DNA of 64,000 nucleotides from Alcanivorax nanhaiticus. Its GTDB lineage: Bacteria; Pseudomonadota; Gammaproteobacteria; Pseudomonadales; Alcanivoracaceae. The translations under genes and the position numbers were made by a program. Positions 34,686 through 44,062 of the stretch are shown here, piece after piece. The stretch covers positions 62,001 to 126,000 of the forward strand of contig NZ_ARXV01000006.1 of NCBI RefSeq assembly GCF_000756665.1, read 5' to 3'. The notes beneath the pieces were generated by a model. The model saw nothing but the letters and a program-made list of their open reading frames with translations. It was not told the origin of the DNA and ran no database searches. Numbering within the stretch: position 1 is the first letter of the stretch; every line of letters starts with the position of its first letter.

Positions 34686-36182
34686 ATGACACACGCTCTG
34701 TTGTATAGCCGTGCGCCGCTGGGAATTGATGCACGGGAGGTGCGTGTCGAAACCCATCTGGCACCAGGTCTCCCCGCCTTTACTATTGTCGGCATGGGCG
34801 ACACCGCCGTACGCGAAAGCCGTGACCGGGTGCGCTCTGCCTTGGTGAATAGTGGTTTTGAATTTCCCCAGCGCCGGATCACCATCAGCCTGGCCCCCGC
34901 CGACCTCCCCAAAGATGGTGGTCGTTTTGATCTGGCGATTGCCCTGGGCATCCTTATCGCCAGCAACCAGTTGGGTAAAGTTGATACGGATCAGCTGGAG
35001 TTCGCAGGTGAACTCTCGCTCAATGGCCAGCTGAATCCGGTATCCGGCATCCTCCCCTGTGCCCTGGCTTGCCAGGCAAGTGAACGCAGCCTGATGGTCG
35101 CAAAAGAGAACGCCGACGAAGCCAGTCTCACCGGGGTCGAGACCCTGGCCGCCAATCAGCTCTGTGAGGTTGCCGCCCACCTGACAGGCCAGGCACCTCT
35201 GCCCGGTCATCACAGCAACCCGCCATGTGAGCAGACTTTGCAGGGCGGCTGCCTGTCCGAGATTCGCGGTCAGGCAATGGCAAAACGAATTCTGGAAATT
35301 GCGGCGGCCGGGGGCCACTCACTGTTACTCAGCGGCCCACCAGGAGCCGGTAAAAGCATGCTGGCTTCGCGATTACCTGGACTGTTACCTCCCCTACGCT
35401 CTCGCCAGGCCCTGGAAGTCGCCGCCATCCACTCGCTGAAACAGCCGCGCGACAGTCAGTTGTTTTACCAGCGCCCTTACCGGGCTCCCCATCACACTTC
35501 CTCGGCCACAGCGCTGGTCGGTGGCGGCAGTTACCCCAAGCCCGGAGAGATCTCCCTTGCCCATCACGGCGTGCTATTTCTGGATGAGCTGCCGGAATTT
35601 GATCGGCGCGTGCTGGAAGTATTGCGTGAGCCGCTGGAGACCGGCGAAGTCAGCATCGCCCGTGCCGCCCAGCAGCTGACTTTTCCTGCCCGCTTTCAAC
35701 TGGTCGCGGCCATGAATCCCTGCCCTTGCGGTTTTCTGGGTGATCCGGAAAAAAGCTGCGGTTATCGCTGTGAAAAAGCCAAACGTTACCAGTCCAAACT
35801 GTCCGGCCCGCTGCTGGATCGTATCGACCTGCATCTGGATGTTCCCGCCGTCGACGCCCATGAGCTACTGGGCGACAAGCAAGGCGAAACCAGCGCCATC
35901 GTTTGTCAGCGAGTACGAGAAGCCTGGCAACGACAATGGCAGCGACAACAACGGCTCAATCGTGATTTGTCGCCAGATGATCTTGAGCCGCTGTTACGCC
36001 CCCACCGGGACTGGCTGGCCAGCGTCATGAATCGGCTCGGCCTGTCGGCCCGCGCACTGCACCGCAGTATCCGGGTAGCCAGAACCATCGCCGACCTGGC
36101 ACAGAGCGAAGAGGTGGAACGGGATCATTTACGGGAAGCACTGAGTTACCGGCAAAATATCGGCCAAGCCTCCTCCGGGTAG
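34686..36182 (+). CDS. comM: YifB family Mg-chelatase-like AAA ATPase (ComM)
   Basis: 498 aa, the usual ComM/YifB length. The N-terminal Lon-like S5 domain (LPAFTIVGMGDTAVRESRDR, DLPKDGGRFDLAIALGIL) is followed by the AAA+ core with Walker A GPPGAGKS and Walker B LFLDELPEF, plus the four-Cys stretch MNPCPCGFLGDPEKSCGYRC. In naturally competent bacteria ComM is a branch-migration helicase that helps integrate transformed DNA; it is also widespread in non-competent species. ATG 34686 is chosen to match the conserved N-terminus. Confidence 0.92.
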   Translation: MTHALLYSRAPLGIDAREVRVETHLAPGLPAFTIVGMGDTAVRESRDRVRSALVNSGFEFPQRRITISLAPADLPKDGGRFDLAIALGILIASNQLGKVDTDQLEFAGELSLNGQLNPVSGILPCALACQASERSLMVAKENADEASLTGVETLAANQLCEVAAHLTGQAPLPGHHSNPPCEQTLQGGCLSEIRGQAMAKRILEIAAAGGHSLLLSGPPGAGKSMLASRLPGLLPPLRSRQALEVAAIHSLKQPRDSQLFYQRPYRAPHHTSSATALVGGGSYPKPGEISLAHHGVLFLDELPEFDRRVLEVLREPLETGEVSIARAAQQLTFPARFQLVAAMNPCPCGFLGDPEKSCGYRCEKAKRYQSKLSGPLLDRIDLHLDVPAVDAHELLGDKQGETSAIVCQRVREAWQRQWQRQQRLNRDLSPDDLEPLLRPHRDWLASVMNRLGLSARALHRSIRVARTIADLAQSEEVERDHLREALSYRQNIGQASSG

Positions 36183-36293
36183 CCCTTGCGCCCAAGGCAT
36201 CTGTTCTTTCAGCCAGCTGAGCCATTTATCTCCTGTGTTAGTAATTAAATGGCCCAATTGGACAAAAACAAAAAGAACGCGCCAGGAGCAAAC

Positions 36294-37400
36294 ATGGACA
36301 AGGACAGCCCCTGCATACCGCTCGGCCATATTCAGACCTATTTCGATTTGCGGAAAAGCCTCAATCTGGATGCAGACTGGCTGCAGCAGAAAATCCAGTT
36401 CCATGTCGACAACCCTCATGAAATCATCGAACACATCATCGGTATTGATCAGGCCAGTTTTTATCGCAATGCCGGCATCGACTACCTTCCGGGCGAGGAC
36501 GGTCGCTTTATCAACACCCGCCAGGTCGTCGCCCTTGTTGATCAGGCGGTACAGGCATTAAGGATGCCCTACCTCGGCCTGACCATGGGCAACCTGATGA
36601 CGATCTCTCACCATGGCATGGCCGGGGTCGCGGCCGTTACCCAGACCACATTGAGAGAGTGCCTTGAGGTGATCTCCCGCTTTTGCGACGAACTTTTTCC
36701 GCCACTTTCCATGAACGGTTACCTCGAGAAGGGAGAGGGAAAATTCTTCATACGTGAAGAAATATCATTGGCGCCCTACACCCATTTTTTTATTGAGCTG
36801 AACATGGTGAGTTTTTACAACATCATGGAAAAGTTGATCGGGTCCCACGATTACACAAAGCACGTCACCTTTGCCTATCCCGAACCCGCCTGGGGCAATA
36901 TCTATCGCCGTTACTTCAAGTGCCCGGTCATCTTCGATCAACCTGAAAACGCAATTGTAGGCTGTGAATCACTGGCGGAGAGAGAACTTCCTCTGGCCAA
37001 TCGGTTGATGGCCATGTCTGCAGAAAAATCCCTGTTTGAGAATATTCCCACCCGAGCCATGCGGATCCTTCCACTGCGTTTACGACGCATGTTGATGCGC
37101 TACTACGGCGCCTTCCCCTCGCTGGAAAATGCCGCTTCAGAACTGGGCATGAGCGGCAGAACCATGCGCCGAAAACTGGCCGAAAATGGCACCAGTTATC
37201 AGAAAGAACTGGATAATGTGCGGCAAAAACTCGCCCGCGAGTACTTTTCCCGCGGCGGAGAGTCGATCACTGAACTGGCGCTAATGCTCGGCTTCACTGA
37301 CTCCTCTGCGTTTGCCAAAGCGTTCCGCCGCTGGACAGGGCTGTCGCCAACAGAATTTCTTGCAGAAAAAGAAGCAACGGCCAAGGCACATCGGCAATAG
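36294..37400 (+). CDS. AraC family transcriptional regulator (arabinose-binding-like N-domain)
   Basis: 368 aa. The N-terminal ~230 residues match the AraC 'arabinose-binding domain' class common in lipid- and alkane-degraders, and the C-terminus has two helix-turn-helix motifs (NAASELGMSGRTMRRKLAEN, ITELALMLGFTDSSAFAKAF, RRWTGLSPTEF). AGGAG lies six bases before ATG 36294, so this start is preferred to the ATG at 36249. It is co-directional with, and 150 bases upstream of, a secreted lipase, a likely target; this is inference. Confidence 0.88.
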   Translation: MDKDSPCIPLGHIQTYFDLRKSLNLDADWLQQKIQFHVDNPHEIIEHIIGIDQASFYRNAGIDYLPGEDGRFINTRQVVALVDQAVQALRMPYLGLTMGNLMTISHHGMAGVAAVTQTTLRECLEVISRFCDELFPPLSMNGYLEKGEGKFFIREEISLAPYTHFFIELNMVSFYNIMEKLIGSHDYTKHVTFAYPEPAWGNIYRRYFKCPVIFDQPENAIVGCESLAERELPLANRLMAMSAEKSLFENIPTRAMRILPLRLRRMLMRYYGAFPSLENAASELGMSGRTMRRKLAENGTSYQKELDNVRQKLAREYFSRGGESITELALMLGFTDSSAFAKAFRRWTGLSPTEFLAEKEATAKAHRQ

Positions 37401-37550
37401 CAACTCCATCACATTTCCACAGCAATCATTTCCATTGGCCATATTTAACCGATATCTGGCCTTTTTCATCCTGCGCCCATGGCAGGCACCCACTACTTTC
37501 AGGCTCCCCTCCGACCGCTGCGTCGGAGAAAAATAAAAAAGGAGTCTGAC

Positions 37551-39353
37551 ATGCGTTACAACAATAGCGGCCTTGCCGCCGTCGCAGGGCTGACCACAGC
37601 ACTGCTACTACCCCCCTTGAGCAGCCACGCGGCCATGACAGGCCCATCCGACATGGGTTTTTATGATCCACCCGTCATCGCCACAGGCCAGCCGGGCGAA
37701 TTGATCTGGCAGCGCGAAACCAGCGTGGACCTCGGCACCGGCAGCCCGTCGGTGTCTGCCTGGAATGTGCTTTATCACTCCACAGATGCCATCGGCAATC
37801 CTAACCAGGTCACCGGCACGGTGCTGGTACCGGAGGCACCATGGAGTGGCAATGGTGAACGTCCGCTGATCAGTTATGCCGTTGGCACCCATGGCCTGGC
37901 CCAGCGCTGCGCGCCGTCTCTGCAAATGGCACAGGGTACCGACTACGAAAATGCCAATATCCGCGCTGCACTGCAGGCCGGTTATGCTGTGGTGATCACC
38001 GACAACCCTGGCTACACCACAGGAGACACGCCCTCCTATATGGCCGGCAAAGCACAGGCACATGCCGCACTGGATATTATCCGGGCGAGCTCACAGATCG
38101 CAGACAGTGGCATCACACCAGCAACTCGCACCGCGATTTGGGGCTACTCACAAGGCGGGCAAACAGCATCCTGGGCGGGCGAGCGCTGGAAGGATTACGC
38201 CGCCGATATCAATCTGGTAGCCGTTGCAGCAGGCGGCACACCCGCCGATTTCTTCGATACTGCACATTACTTGAATGCCAGTACCGGCTCCTCATTTCTG
38301 CTGCAAACCGTTATCGGTCTTGATGCCCAGTACCCTACAGAAATTGATCTGGACAACCGCGCCAATGTTCAAGGCAAAACTGAAATTGCCAAGGTGACCG
38401 CCGATCAGTGTGTGTTCGATACCCTGTTCAATTACATGAACAAGGATCTGGCCGAATACACCGTGGGCAATGCGCCACTGGATACTCTGCTTGCCATTCC
38501 TGAAGTCAACGCCACCCTTGCAGAGCAAGCCCTCGGCAACAAGCGTATCGAGGTTCCGCTGTATCAATACCACGGCACCGCCGATGAATTTATCCCGCTG
38601 GATCAACACCTGGCGCTAAAAAAGCAGTACTGCCGCAAGTTTGGCAATGTGACCTTCGGCGTTTTTCCCAGTGAGCACATCGTCACCCAATTCCAGGCCG
38701 CCACCCCGGTTCTGTCCTGGCTGCAAGATCGCATGGATGGCAAATATACAGTCGGCACCTGTCTTACTCTGAAACCCAAACCCACTGCCAACCCCAATCC
38801 CGGCGGCGGAAACTTTGTTGTCTCACTGGATCAATGGAATCTGGATGCCAGTATGGAATTGGCCACTCTGGGACAAACCGTAGATCTACCAGAAACTTCC
38901 ACCTTTTCTGCCGACACCGACATGACCGCAGGCACCCTCAACGGCAACCTGGACGTGCCGCACTTTTCAACCAAACTCAACATCGTCCTGCCGCTGGATG
39001 TGAAGTTGTCCGTCGTTCCCATTGCCCCCACTACCGGGACGGCCTCACTGGACAACCATGGCCAACTGGGTGTGCACGGCACCGCCTACGCCGATATCGC
39101 CGTAAAATCCGCCGGGTTTGGTTTCCTGCAGATCCCCTTTGGTTGCAAGACCGAAACGCCGGTAGCCTTCCCCGTGGACTTTGATGGACCGGTCTCCGCA
39201 TTGGGCAGTGGTGAGCTGACCTTTACTGGCACCACCAGCTTCCCACGCATGCAAGGGTGCGGTTTGTTCAACAGCCTGTTCACGACCCTGATGTCAGGCC
39301 CGGGCCAGCAATACAGCTTCAATGTGGCGCCACCGGCACCGACCACCTGGTAA
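37551..39353 (+). CDS. Secreted lipase/esterase with C-terminal beta-rich domain
   Basis: 600 aa with a signal peptide ending near SSHAAM. Residues ~50-420 are an alpha/beta hydrolase of the secretory-lipase type: the nucleophile elbow is WGYSQGGQ, with the acid and His regions ADEFIPLDQHL and FPSEHIV. Residues ~430-600 form an additional beta-rich domain (NFVVSLDQWNLDASMELATL ... FGCKTETPVAFPVDF), with sequence style like secreted domains seen in actinobacteria. GGAG precedes ATG 37551. The next gene, a membrane-anchored helical protein, may be a partner; a GC hairpin separates them. Confidence 0.83.
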   Translation: MRYNNSGLAAVAGLTTALLLPPLSSHAAMTGPSDMGFYDPPVIATGQPGELIWQRETSVDLGTGSPSVSAWNVLYHSTDAIGNPNQVTGTVLVPEAPWSGNGERPLISYAVGTHGLAQRCAPSLQMAQGTDYENANIRAALQAGYAVVITDNPGYTTGDTPSYMAGKAQAHAALDIIRASSQIADSGITPATRTAIWGYSQGGQTASWAGERWKDYAADINLVAVAAGGTPADFFDTAHYLNASTGSSFLLQTVIGLDAQYPTEIDLDNRANVQGKTEIAKVTADQCVFDTLFNYMNKDLAEYTVGNAPLDTLLAIPEVNATLAEQALGNKRIEVPLYQYHGTADEFIPLDQHLALKKQYCRKFGNVTFGVFPSEHIVTQFQAATPVLSWLQDRMDGKYTVGTCLTLKPKPTANPNPGGGNFVVSLDQWNLDASMELATLGQTVDLPETSTFSADTDMTAGTLNGNLDVPHFSTKLNIVLPLDVKLSVVPIAPTTGTASLDNHGQLGVHGTAYADIAVKSAGFGFLQIPFGCKTETPVAFPVDFDGPVSALGSGELTFTGTTSFPRMQGCGLFNSLFTTLMSGPGQQYSFNVAPPAPTTW

Positions 39354-39361
39354 CCATGATA

Positions 39362-39383
39362 GCCGGCCCGCTTTCGGGCCGGC
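39362..39383 (+). terminator. GC hairpin between lipase and helical-protein gene
   Basis: GCCGGCCCG (39362-39370) pairs with CGGGCCGGC (39375-39383) around a CTTT loop. There is no T-run, so it may stabilise or process the lipase mRNA 3' end rather than fully terminate. Confidence 0.55.
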
Positions 39384-39404
39384 CTCCAAGAACAGGGAGT
39401 ATCC

Positions 39405-40037
39405 ATGTATCGTTTTCATCATTCACCCAATACCCTGAAAGCAGCCACCGGCGTTGGCTTGATTGCGGCCGCTGTCGGTATCGCACTCTTTCTGCCTCCC
39501 CATATACAACCTAACAACGCGGACGCTAAAACCACCGAGCTGAAGTCTGTCGTCGTTGAGCAAACCAACAATGCTGACGACGCTCGCAACGACGACTTGG
39601 TTGAACAACAGGAAAATGCAGCGCAACAGGCGCTGAATCAAATTGGGAGAGAAGAATATCAGGGGGAATTGAATGCGCGCCCGGCATTTATTTCTCCCAT
39701 GGAGTGGCAGGTTCTGGAATCCGTCGCCGCCCGTCATGAAGAGCCTGCACAAGAACTTACCCGGCTTGCCAATCGGTTGCGTTTTGCCAAATTACGGGAG
39801 CAATGGGACAAGATTGCCGCGCAAAACAATACTCAAATGCAAAAAACACTGGGCAATCAATTACTCAACGATCTGCCCCATCGCATTGCCAACCAGGAAA
39901 TGGATAAGGGACATGCCCAAGCACTACAGACAGAAATTCTTGCCGTGATTGTGGACGATTCAGAGGAGAGACAACGACGCGCGGCCCAGGAAGCCCGGCG
40001 CATTGGTGTGCAATTCGAGATTCACAGCGCAGGATAG
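39405..40037 (+). CDS. Membrane-anchored helical protein next to the lipase (possible lipase partner)
   Basis: 210 aa. An N-terminal anchor (GVGLIAAAVGIALFLPPH, about 17-34) is followed by a polar linker and a helical domain with ISPMEWQVLESVAARHEEPA and LTRLANRLRFAKLREQWDKI. A single-pass anchor plus helical periplasmic domain recalls lipase-specific foldases, but the RxxFDY foldase signature is absent and it is shorter. The gene lies 51 bases after the lipase. I do not recognise the family; a chaperone role is inferred from position only. Confidence 0.6.
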   Translation: MYRFHHSPNTLKAATGVGLIAAAVGIALFLPPHIQPNNADAKTTELKSVVVEQTNNADDARNDDLVEQQENAAQQALNQIGREEYQGELNARPAFISPMEWQVLESVAARHEEPAQELTRLANRLRFAKLREQWDKIAAQNNTQMQKTLGNQLLNDLPHRIANQEMDKGHAQALQTEILAVIVDDSEERQRRAAQEARRIGVQFEIHSAG

Positions 40038-40069
40038 AAATCGCCATTAAGAAAAGCTCCGCAACAGCG

Positions 40070-41341
40070 CACTGCTGTCCCACAGTTTGGGATAAATGAA
40101 AAAGCCTGAACCAATCTGATTACAATGTATCTGCGAAGAAAACGTTGTCATCAGGGAGGTTCAGGCTTTGTCGCATTCTAACACCACCTTTCACGATCTG
40201 CTCAAGCCGGTTTCGAGACATGAATTCGAGGCCTTGGCGCGAGAGCACCATCAAGGGCAGAAATTGAGATCAGCGACCCGCTGGGATCAGTTTCTCGGCA
40301 TGGCGCTTTCCCAAGTAGCGGGCCGACAGAGCCTGCGGGATATCGAAGCCAACCTGCAGGCCCAGCAAGGCAAGCTGTACCATCTGGGCGGTAAGCCGAT
40401 TGCGCGTTCGACACTGGCCAGAGTGAACGAGAAGCAGCCCTATCAGTTGTACGAGCCCCTGTTTAGCAAGCTACTGACACGCTGCCAGAGCTTGCCGGGA
40501 CAGCGCCGCTTTCGCTTCAAAAACCCACTCTATTCCCTCGATGCCAGCCTGATTGATCTGTCCATCCACCTGTTCCCCTGGGCCCGGAATAATGCCGACA
40601 AAGCCTCGGTAAAACTGCACGTGGGCCTGAACCACGAACGCATGATTCCGGAGTTTGTCTCGATCTCCGATGGCAAACAAAGCGAACTGATTGCCGGGCG
40701 AGGCTTTGACTTTCCAAGGGGCAGCATCATTGCCTTCGACAAGGGCTATGTGGACTATGGCTGGTATAAGTCGTTGACTGAAAAGGGAGTATTCTTTGTG
40801 ACCCGGCTCCGCCCGAACAGCATCTACAAGGTGCTGGAGCGACGCGAGTTCATCAAGGGGCAAGGCGTGACCTCGGACCAGGTCATCCAGCTCAACAGTG
40901 CGCATGCTCTCAAGCGTGGCGCGCCCCGGCTGCGTCGGGTCGGCTTCCGCTGCCCGGAAACGGGCCGTCACTACGTCTTCCTGACCAACAATTTCAAGCT
41001 AAGCGCACGCACGATTGCTGACATCTATAAGGATCGCTGGCAAGTCGAGTTATTCTTCAAGGCGATCAAGCAGAACCTCAAGATCAAGGCCTTCGTGGGC
41101 ACATCCCGCAACGCGATTCTGACCCAGCTATGGATTGCCCTGTGTACCTATTTATTGCTGTCGTTCGCCCGCCACAGCGCAAGGGCGGGCTGGACCGTGC
41201 AGAGGATCATGCGAGTGCTTCAAGGCAACCTGTTCGAGAAGAAGACCCTGAAAGAGCTGCTGAACCCGGACCCTCCAGACAAAACAATAGAGCCTCAGAT
41301 GAGGCTCTATTTATGACCGCCCAAACTGTGGGACAGCAGTG
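40070..41341 (+). mobile_element. Complete IS4-family insertion sequence
   Basis: Length 1272 bp with perfect 22-bp terminal inverted repeats: CACTGCTGTCCCACAGTTTGGG at 40070-40091 and its exact complement at 41320-41341. One transposase gene fills it. A stem-loop (AGAGCCTCAGATGAGGCTCT, 41290-41309) near its 3' end could terminate transcription. No clear target-site duplication is visible at either side, so it may be old or its ends may be misplaced by a base or two. It lies between the helical-protein gene and the convergent acyl-CoA dehydrogenase gene and appears to break no gene. Confidence 0.9.
40168..41316 (+). CDS. IS4 family transposase
   Basis: 382 aa from a TTG start (40168); the next residues SHSNTTFHDLLKPVSRHEFE match the N-terminus of IS4 transposases closely, which favours the TTG. 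The DDE residues lie in LDASLIDL, IAFDKGYVDY and the DRWQVELFFKAIKQNLKI (YREK-like) region. The frame is intact and should be functional. Confidence 0.92.
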   Translation: MSHSNTTFHDLLKPVSRHEFEALAREHHQGQKLRSATRWDQFLGMALSQVAGRQSLRDIEANLQAQQGKLYHLGGKPIARSTLARVNEKQPYQLYEPLFSKLLTRCQSLPGQRRFRFKNPLYSLDASLIDLSIHLFPWARNNADKASVKLHVGLNHERMIPEFVSISDGKQSELIAGRGFDFPRGSIIAFDKGYVDYGWYKSLTEKGVFFVTRLRPNSIYKVLERREFIKGQGVTSDQVIQLNSAHALKRGAPRLRRVGFRCPETGRHYVFLTNNFKLSARTIADIYKDRWQVELFFKAIKQNLKIKAFVGTSRNAILTQLWIALCTYLLLSFARHSARAGWTVQRIMRVLQGNLFEKKTLKELLNPDPPDKTIEPQMRLYL

Positions 41342-41390
41342 GGCAAAAGCCGGCTTTTTTGGCATGGTGCCTGTTGCAGCTGCAGAGCAG

Positions 41391-42590
41391 CTATACGCCC
41401 CACTTGAAAAAATCACGCTTCTCTTTCAGATAAAAGCGGGACAACACCATCTTGTGCACTTCGCTGGCGCCGTCGACCAGACGGGCCTGGCGGGCGTAGC
41501 GGTAGATCCACTCCAGCAAGGTGTCCTTGGAGTAACCGCGGGCACCGCACAGCTGGATGGCGGTATCCGCCGCCTTGTGCAAGGTATCGGCCACGTGGAT
41601 TTTTGCCATGGAAATTTCTTTCTTGGCAAAGTCACCCTGATCCAGCATCCAGGCAGCCTGCATGGTCAGCAGACGGCCCACTTCGATTTCCTTGGCCACG
41701 TCACCCAGCATCCATTGCACACCTTCATGCTCGGCCAGAGTCGTGCCAAAGCTCATGCGGTTCTCCACATAACCCGCCGCTTCTTCCATGCAACGTTTGG
41801 CCAGACCCAACCAGCGCATGCAGTGGGTCAGGCGCGCAGTGCCGAGACGAATCTGGGTGACTTTCAAGCCGTCGCCAACTTCCAGCAAACGGTTTTCGTC
41901 AGGAATCACCAGACCGTCAAACTTCAGCTCACAGTGACCGCCGTGTTCTTCCGGGCCCATGATCGGGATGCGGCGAACGATTTCCCAACCGGGCTGGTCA
42001 GCATCGAACATAAAGGCCGTCAGGCCCTTGCGCGGGTCATCACTGGTCTTGGCAATCAGCACAAAATGCTGGGCGCCTTCCGCACCGGTGATGAACCACT
42101 TGCGTCCGTTGATGACCCAGTTGTCACCCTCTTTGGTGGCGGTGCTGTAGGTCAGGGATGGATCAGAACCACAGCCCCCATCGGGCTCGGTCATGGCGAA
42201 GGCAGAGCGCACCTTGCCGTCGATCATCGGCTGCAGCCAGCGCGCTTTTTGCTCGTCGTTGAGTATCTTGTTGAGCAGGATCATGGTGCCATCATCTGGC
42301 GGTGCACAGTTGAACACCACGGGACCAAACGGGCTACGAGCGGCTTCTTCGTAAAGCACCGCCATACCCGCCACACCCACATCCAGACCACCACGTTCTT
42401 TCGGCAGCTGAAAACCCCACAGGCCTTGCGCCTTGGCTTTTTCACGCAGTGCGTCGACCACGCTTTCCTTGAAGTTTTCGTGCTCGTCGTAGTTGCCCTT
42501 GTCGCTTTCAAGCGGCATGACTTCGGCTTCAACAAACGCTGCAACTTTCTGACGCAGGTTTTCAATTTCCGGGCTCAGGGAAAAATCCAT
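41391..42590 (-). CDS. Acyl-CoA dehydrogenase family protein
   Basis: 399 aa flavoprotein. It contains the FAD/substrate signatures FAMTEPDGGCGSDPS and CGARGYSKDTLLEWIYRYARQ, and begins MDFSLSPEIENLRQKVAAFV. Length and order match ACADs that oxidise acyl-CoA in the first beta-oxidation step. AAGGA precedes ATG 42590. It lies 73 bases after the SDR gene on the same strand, and the two likely form a fatty acid or branched-acid catabolic pair. The chain-length preference is unknown. Confidence 0.9.
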   Translation of the reverse strand: MDFSLSPEIENLRQKVAAFVEAEVMPLESDKGNYDEHENFKESVVDALREKAKAQGLWGFQLPKERGGLDVGVAGMAVLYEEAARSPFGPVVFNCAPPDDGTMILLNKILNDEQKARWLQPMIDGKVRSAFAMTEPDGGCGSDPSLTYSTATKEGDNWVINGRKWFITGAEGAQHFVLIAKTSDDPRKGLTAFMFDADQPGWEIVRRIPIMGPEEHGGHCELKFDGLVIPDENRLLEVGDGLKVTQIRLGTARLTHCMRWLGLAKRCMEEAAGYVENRMSFGTTLAEHEGVQWMLGDVAKEIEVGRLLTMQAAWMLDQGDFAKKEISMAKIHVADTLHKAADTAIQLCGARGYSKDTLLEWIYRYARQARLVDGASEVHKMVLSRFYLKEKRDFFKWGV

Positions 42591-42663
42591 GGTCGTTCCT
42601 TAATACTGTTTCAAGGGTTTCCTACGCTTCAGGCCGTATTTGTTGCCGTGCCGCGTGTGCCTA

Positions 42664-43419
42664 TCAAAGGGTATTGCAGAGATGGCCGCCGTCCACCGCG
42701 ATGATCGCTCCACTCATGTAGGACGAAGCATCAGAGGCCAGCAACAACAGCGGGCCCACCAGTTCATCGATCTGCCCCAGTCGGCGGTAGGGAATACGCT
42801 TGAGCATCTTTTCTGCTTGCGGACTGCTGAAGAAATCACGATTGATGTCGGTTTCCACATAGCCTGGGCAGATGGCGTTGCAGCGGATGTTGTAGCGGGC
42901 ACAATCCAGCGCCAGTGATTTGGTCAACTGCACCACTGCCGCCTTGGAAGCAGTGTATGGCGCCACTCGACCACCAACCCGCAGGCCGAGAATGGAGGCG
43001 ATATTGACGATGCTGCCCGGACGACCATCTCGCTTCCACTGCTGAATGGCGAACTTGGAGACCGCCCAGACACCTTTCAAGTTGGTGTCGATGACACGAT
43101 CCCATTCTTCTTCAGGGATATTTTCGGTAGGGCCTTCCTGGGAAATACCGGCGTTGTTCACCACCACATCCAGCGGAGGCATGTCGGCAAACGCCGCTTC
43201 CACGCTGGCGTGATCACTCACATCCATGGGTACCACGGTGGCTTCACGGCCCAGGGCACGCACGGCGTTGGCGGTGTCTTCCAGTTTTTCCACGCGGCGG
43301 GCGGCCAGCACCACATCCGCCCCTTCCTCGGCCAGCGCTTTGGCAAAGTGGGCACCAAAACCACTGGAGGCACCGGTAATCAGAATACGCTTACCGGCAA
43401 CACTGAATCGCTGAGTCAT
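42664..43419 (-). CDS. SDR family oxidoreductase
   Basis: 251 aa classical SDR with TGASSGFG near the N-terminus, NNAG in VVVNNAGISQEG, catalytic Ser in IASILGLR and YTASKAA (YxxxK). AGGAG precedes ATG 43419. It is close to FabG-type and 3-hydroxyacyl-CoA dehydrogenases, consistent with its neighbour, the acyl-CoA dehydrogenase. The substrate is inferred only from context. Confidence 0.88.
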   Translation of the reverse strand: MTQRFSVAGKRILITGASSGFGAHFAKALAEEGADVVLAARRVEKLEDTANAVRALGREATVVPMDVSDHASVEAAFADMPPLDVVVNNAGISQEGPTENIPEEEWDRVIDTNLKGVWAVSKFAIQQWKRDGRPGSIVNIASILGLRVGGRVAPYTASKAAVVQLTKSLALDCARYNIRCNAICPGYVETDINRDFFSSPQAEKMLKRIPYRRLGQIDELVGPLLLLASDASSYMSGAIIAVDGGHLCNTL

Positions 43420-43484
43420 AAGGCTCTCCTTCTCGATGCAGAGAAGCTACCCAGCAGACGCCTGTTGGACAAGGACGAAAACGC

Positions 43485-43973
43485 TCAGCGTGGTGATGCC
43501 AGCAGTAAGGACAGGGCATGGCGAGTATCCGGCGTAGCCCCGGGCAGGGCCAGTGCCTGCTGTGCCGGCAGCCAGTCTATGGCAACCACTTCATCGCTCA
43601 ACGACACTGCCTGCGGACATGCCTGCACCGATGAAAGCGCGCCCCACACCCGGTGATGGGGATTGGCAAACCAGAACCACTGCCAGCGACTAAACTGACG
43701 ACGCAGACCCAGCTCTTCAAACAACTCTCGGCTCAGGCCCTGCGCCACCGATTCATCCGGGCGCATCACCCCACCGGCGGCCAGATCCCAGCCGCCAGGG
43801 TAGAAATGCTTGTCCGCCGCCCGCTGCTGCACACACACCCGCCCGGCCAGATCCTGCACCACCACGTAGGAAGCACGGTGGATCAGTCGGTCACGCTGCA
43901 TGCGCCCGCGTTGACAACTGCCGCGGGGATGATTGTGCCGGGACACCAGCAGGACGGGTTCGTGGTTGCTCAT
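43485..43973 (-). CDS. NUDIX hydrolase (YfcD-like)
   Basis: 162 aa. The Nudix box reads GGVMRPDESVAQGLSRELFE followed by ELG, matching Gx5Ex7REUxEExGU. The N-terminal VLLVSRHNHPRG and HRASYVVVQ stretches resemble the YfcD/IDI-like branch, which includes phosphatase-like enzymes of unclear substrate. It may be part of the SDR/ACAD strand group, separated from it by 65 bases. No ribosome site is obvious. Confidence 0.87.
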   Translation of the reverse strand: MSNHEPVLLVSRHNHPRGSCQRGRMQRDRLIHRASYVVVQDLAGRVCVQQRAADKHFYPGGWDLAAGGVMRPDESVAQGLSRELFEELGLRRQFSRWQWFWFANPHHRVWGALSSVQACPQAVSLSDEVVAIDWLPAQQALALPGATPDTRHALSLLLASPR

Positions 43974-44062
43974 GGGGTGTTGTTATTTCCCGATGTGGAC
44001 CGGCAACACTAGCGATATAAGGCGGCGAATACCAGAGATCGAGGCGCGAGATCCCTCTCCCG

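Noticed and set aside
39405..40037. Canonical lipase-specific foldase (Lif)
   Set aside because: It has the right position and an N-terminal anchor, but is only 210 aa and lacks the RxxFDY signature.
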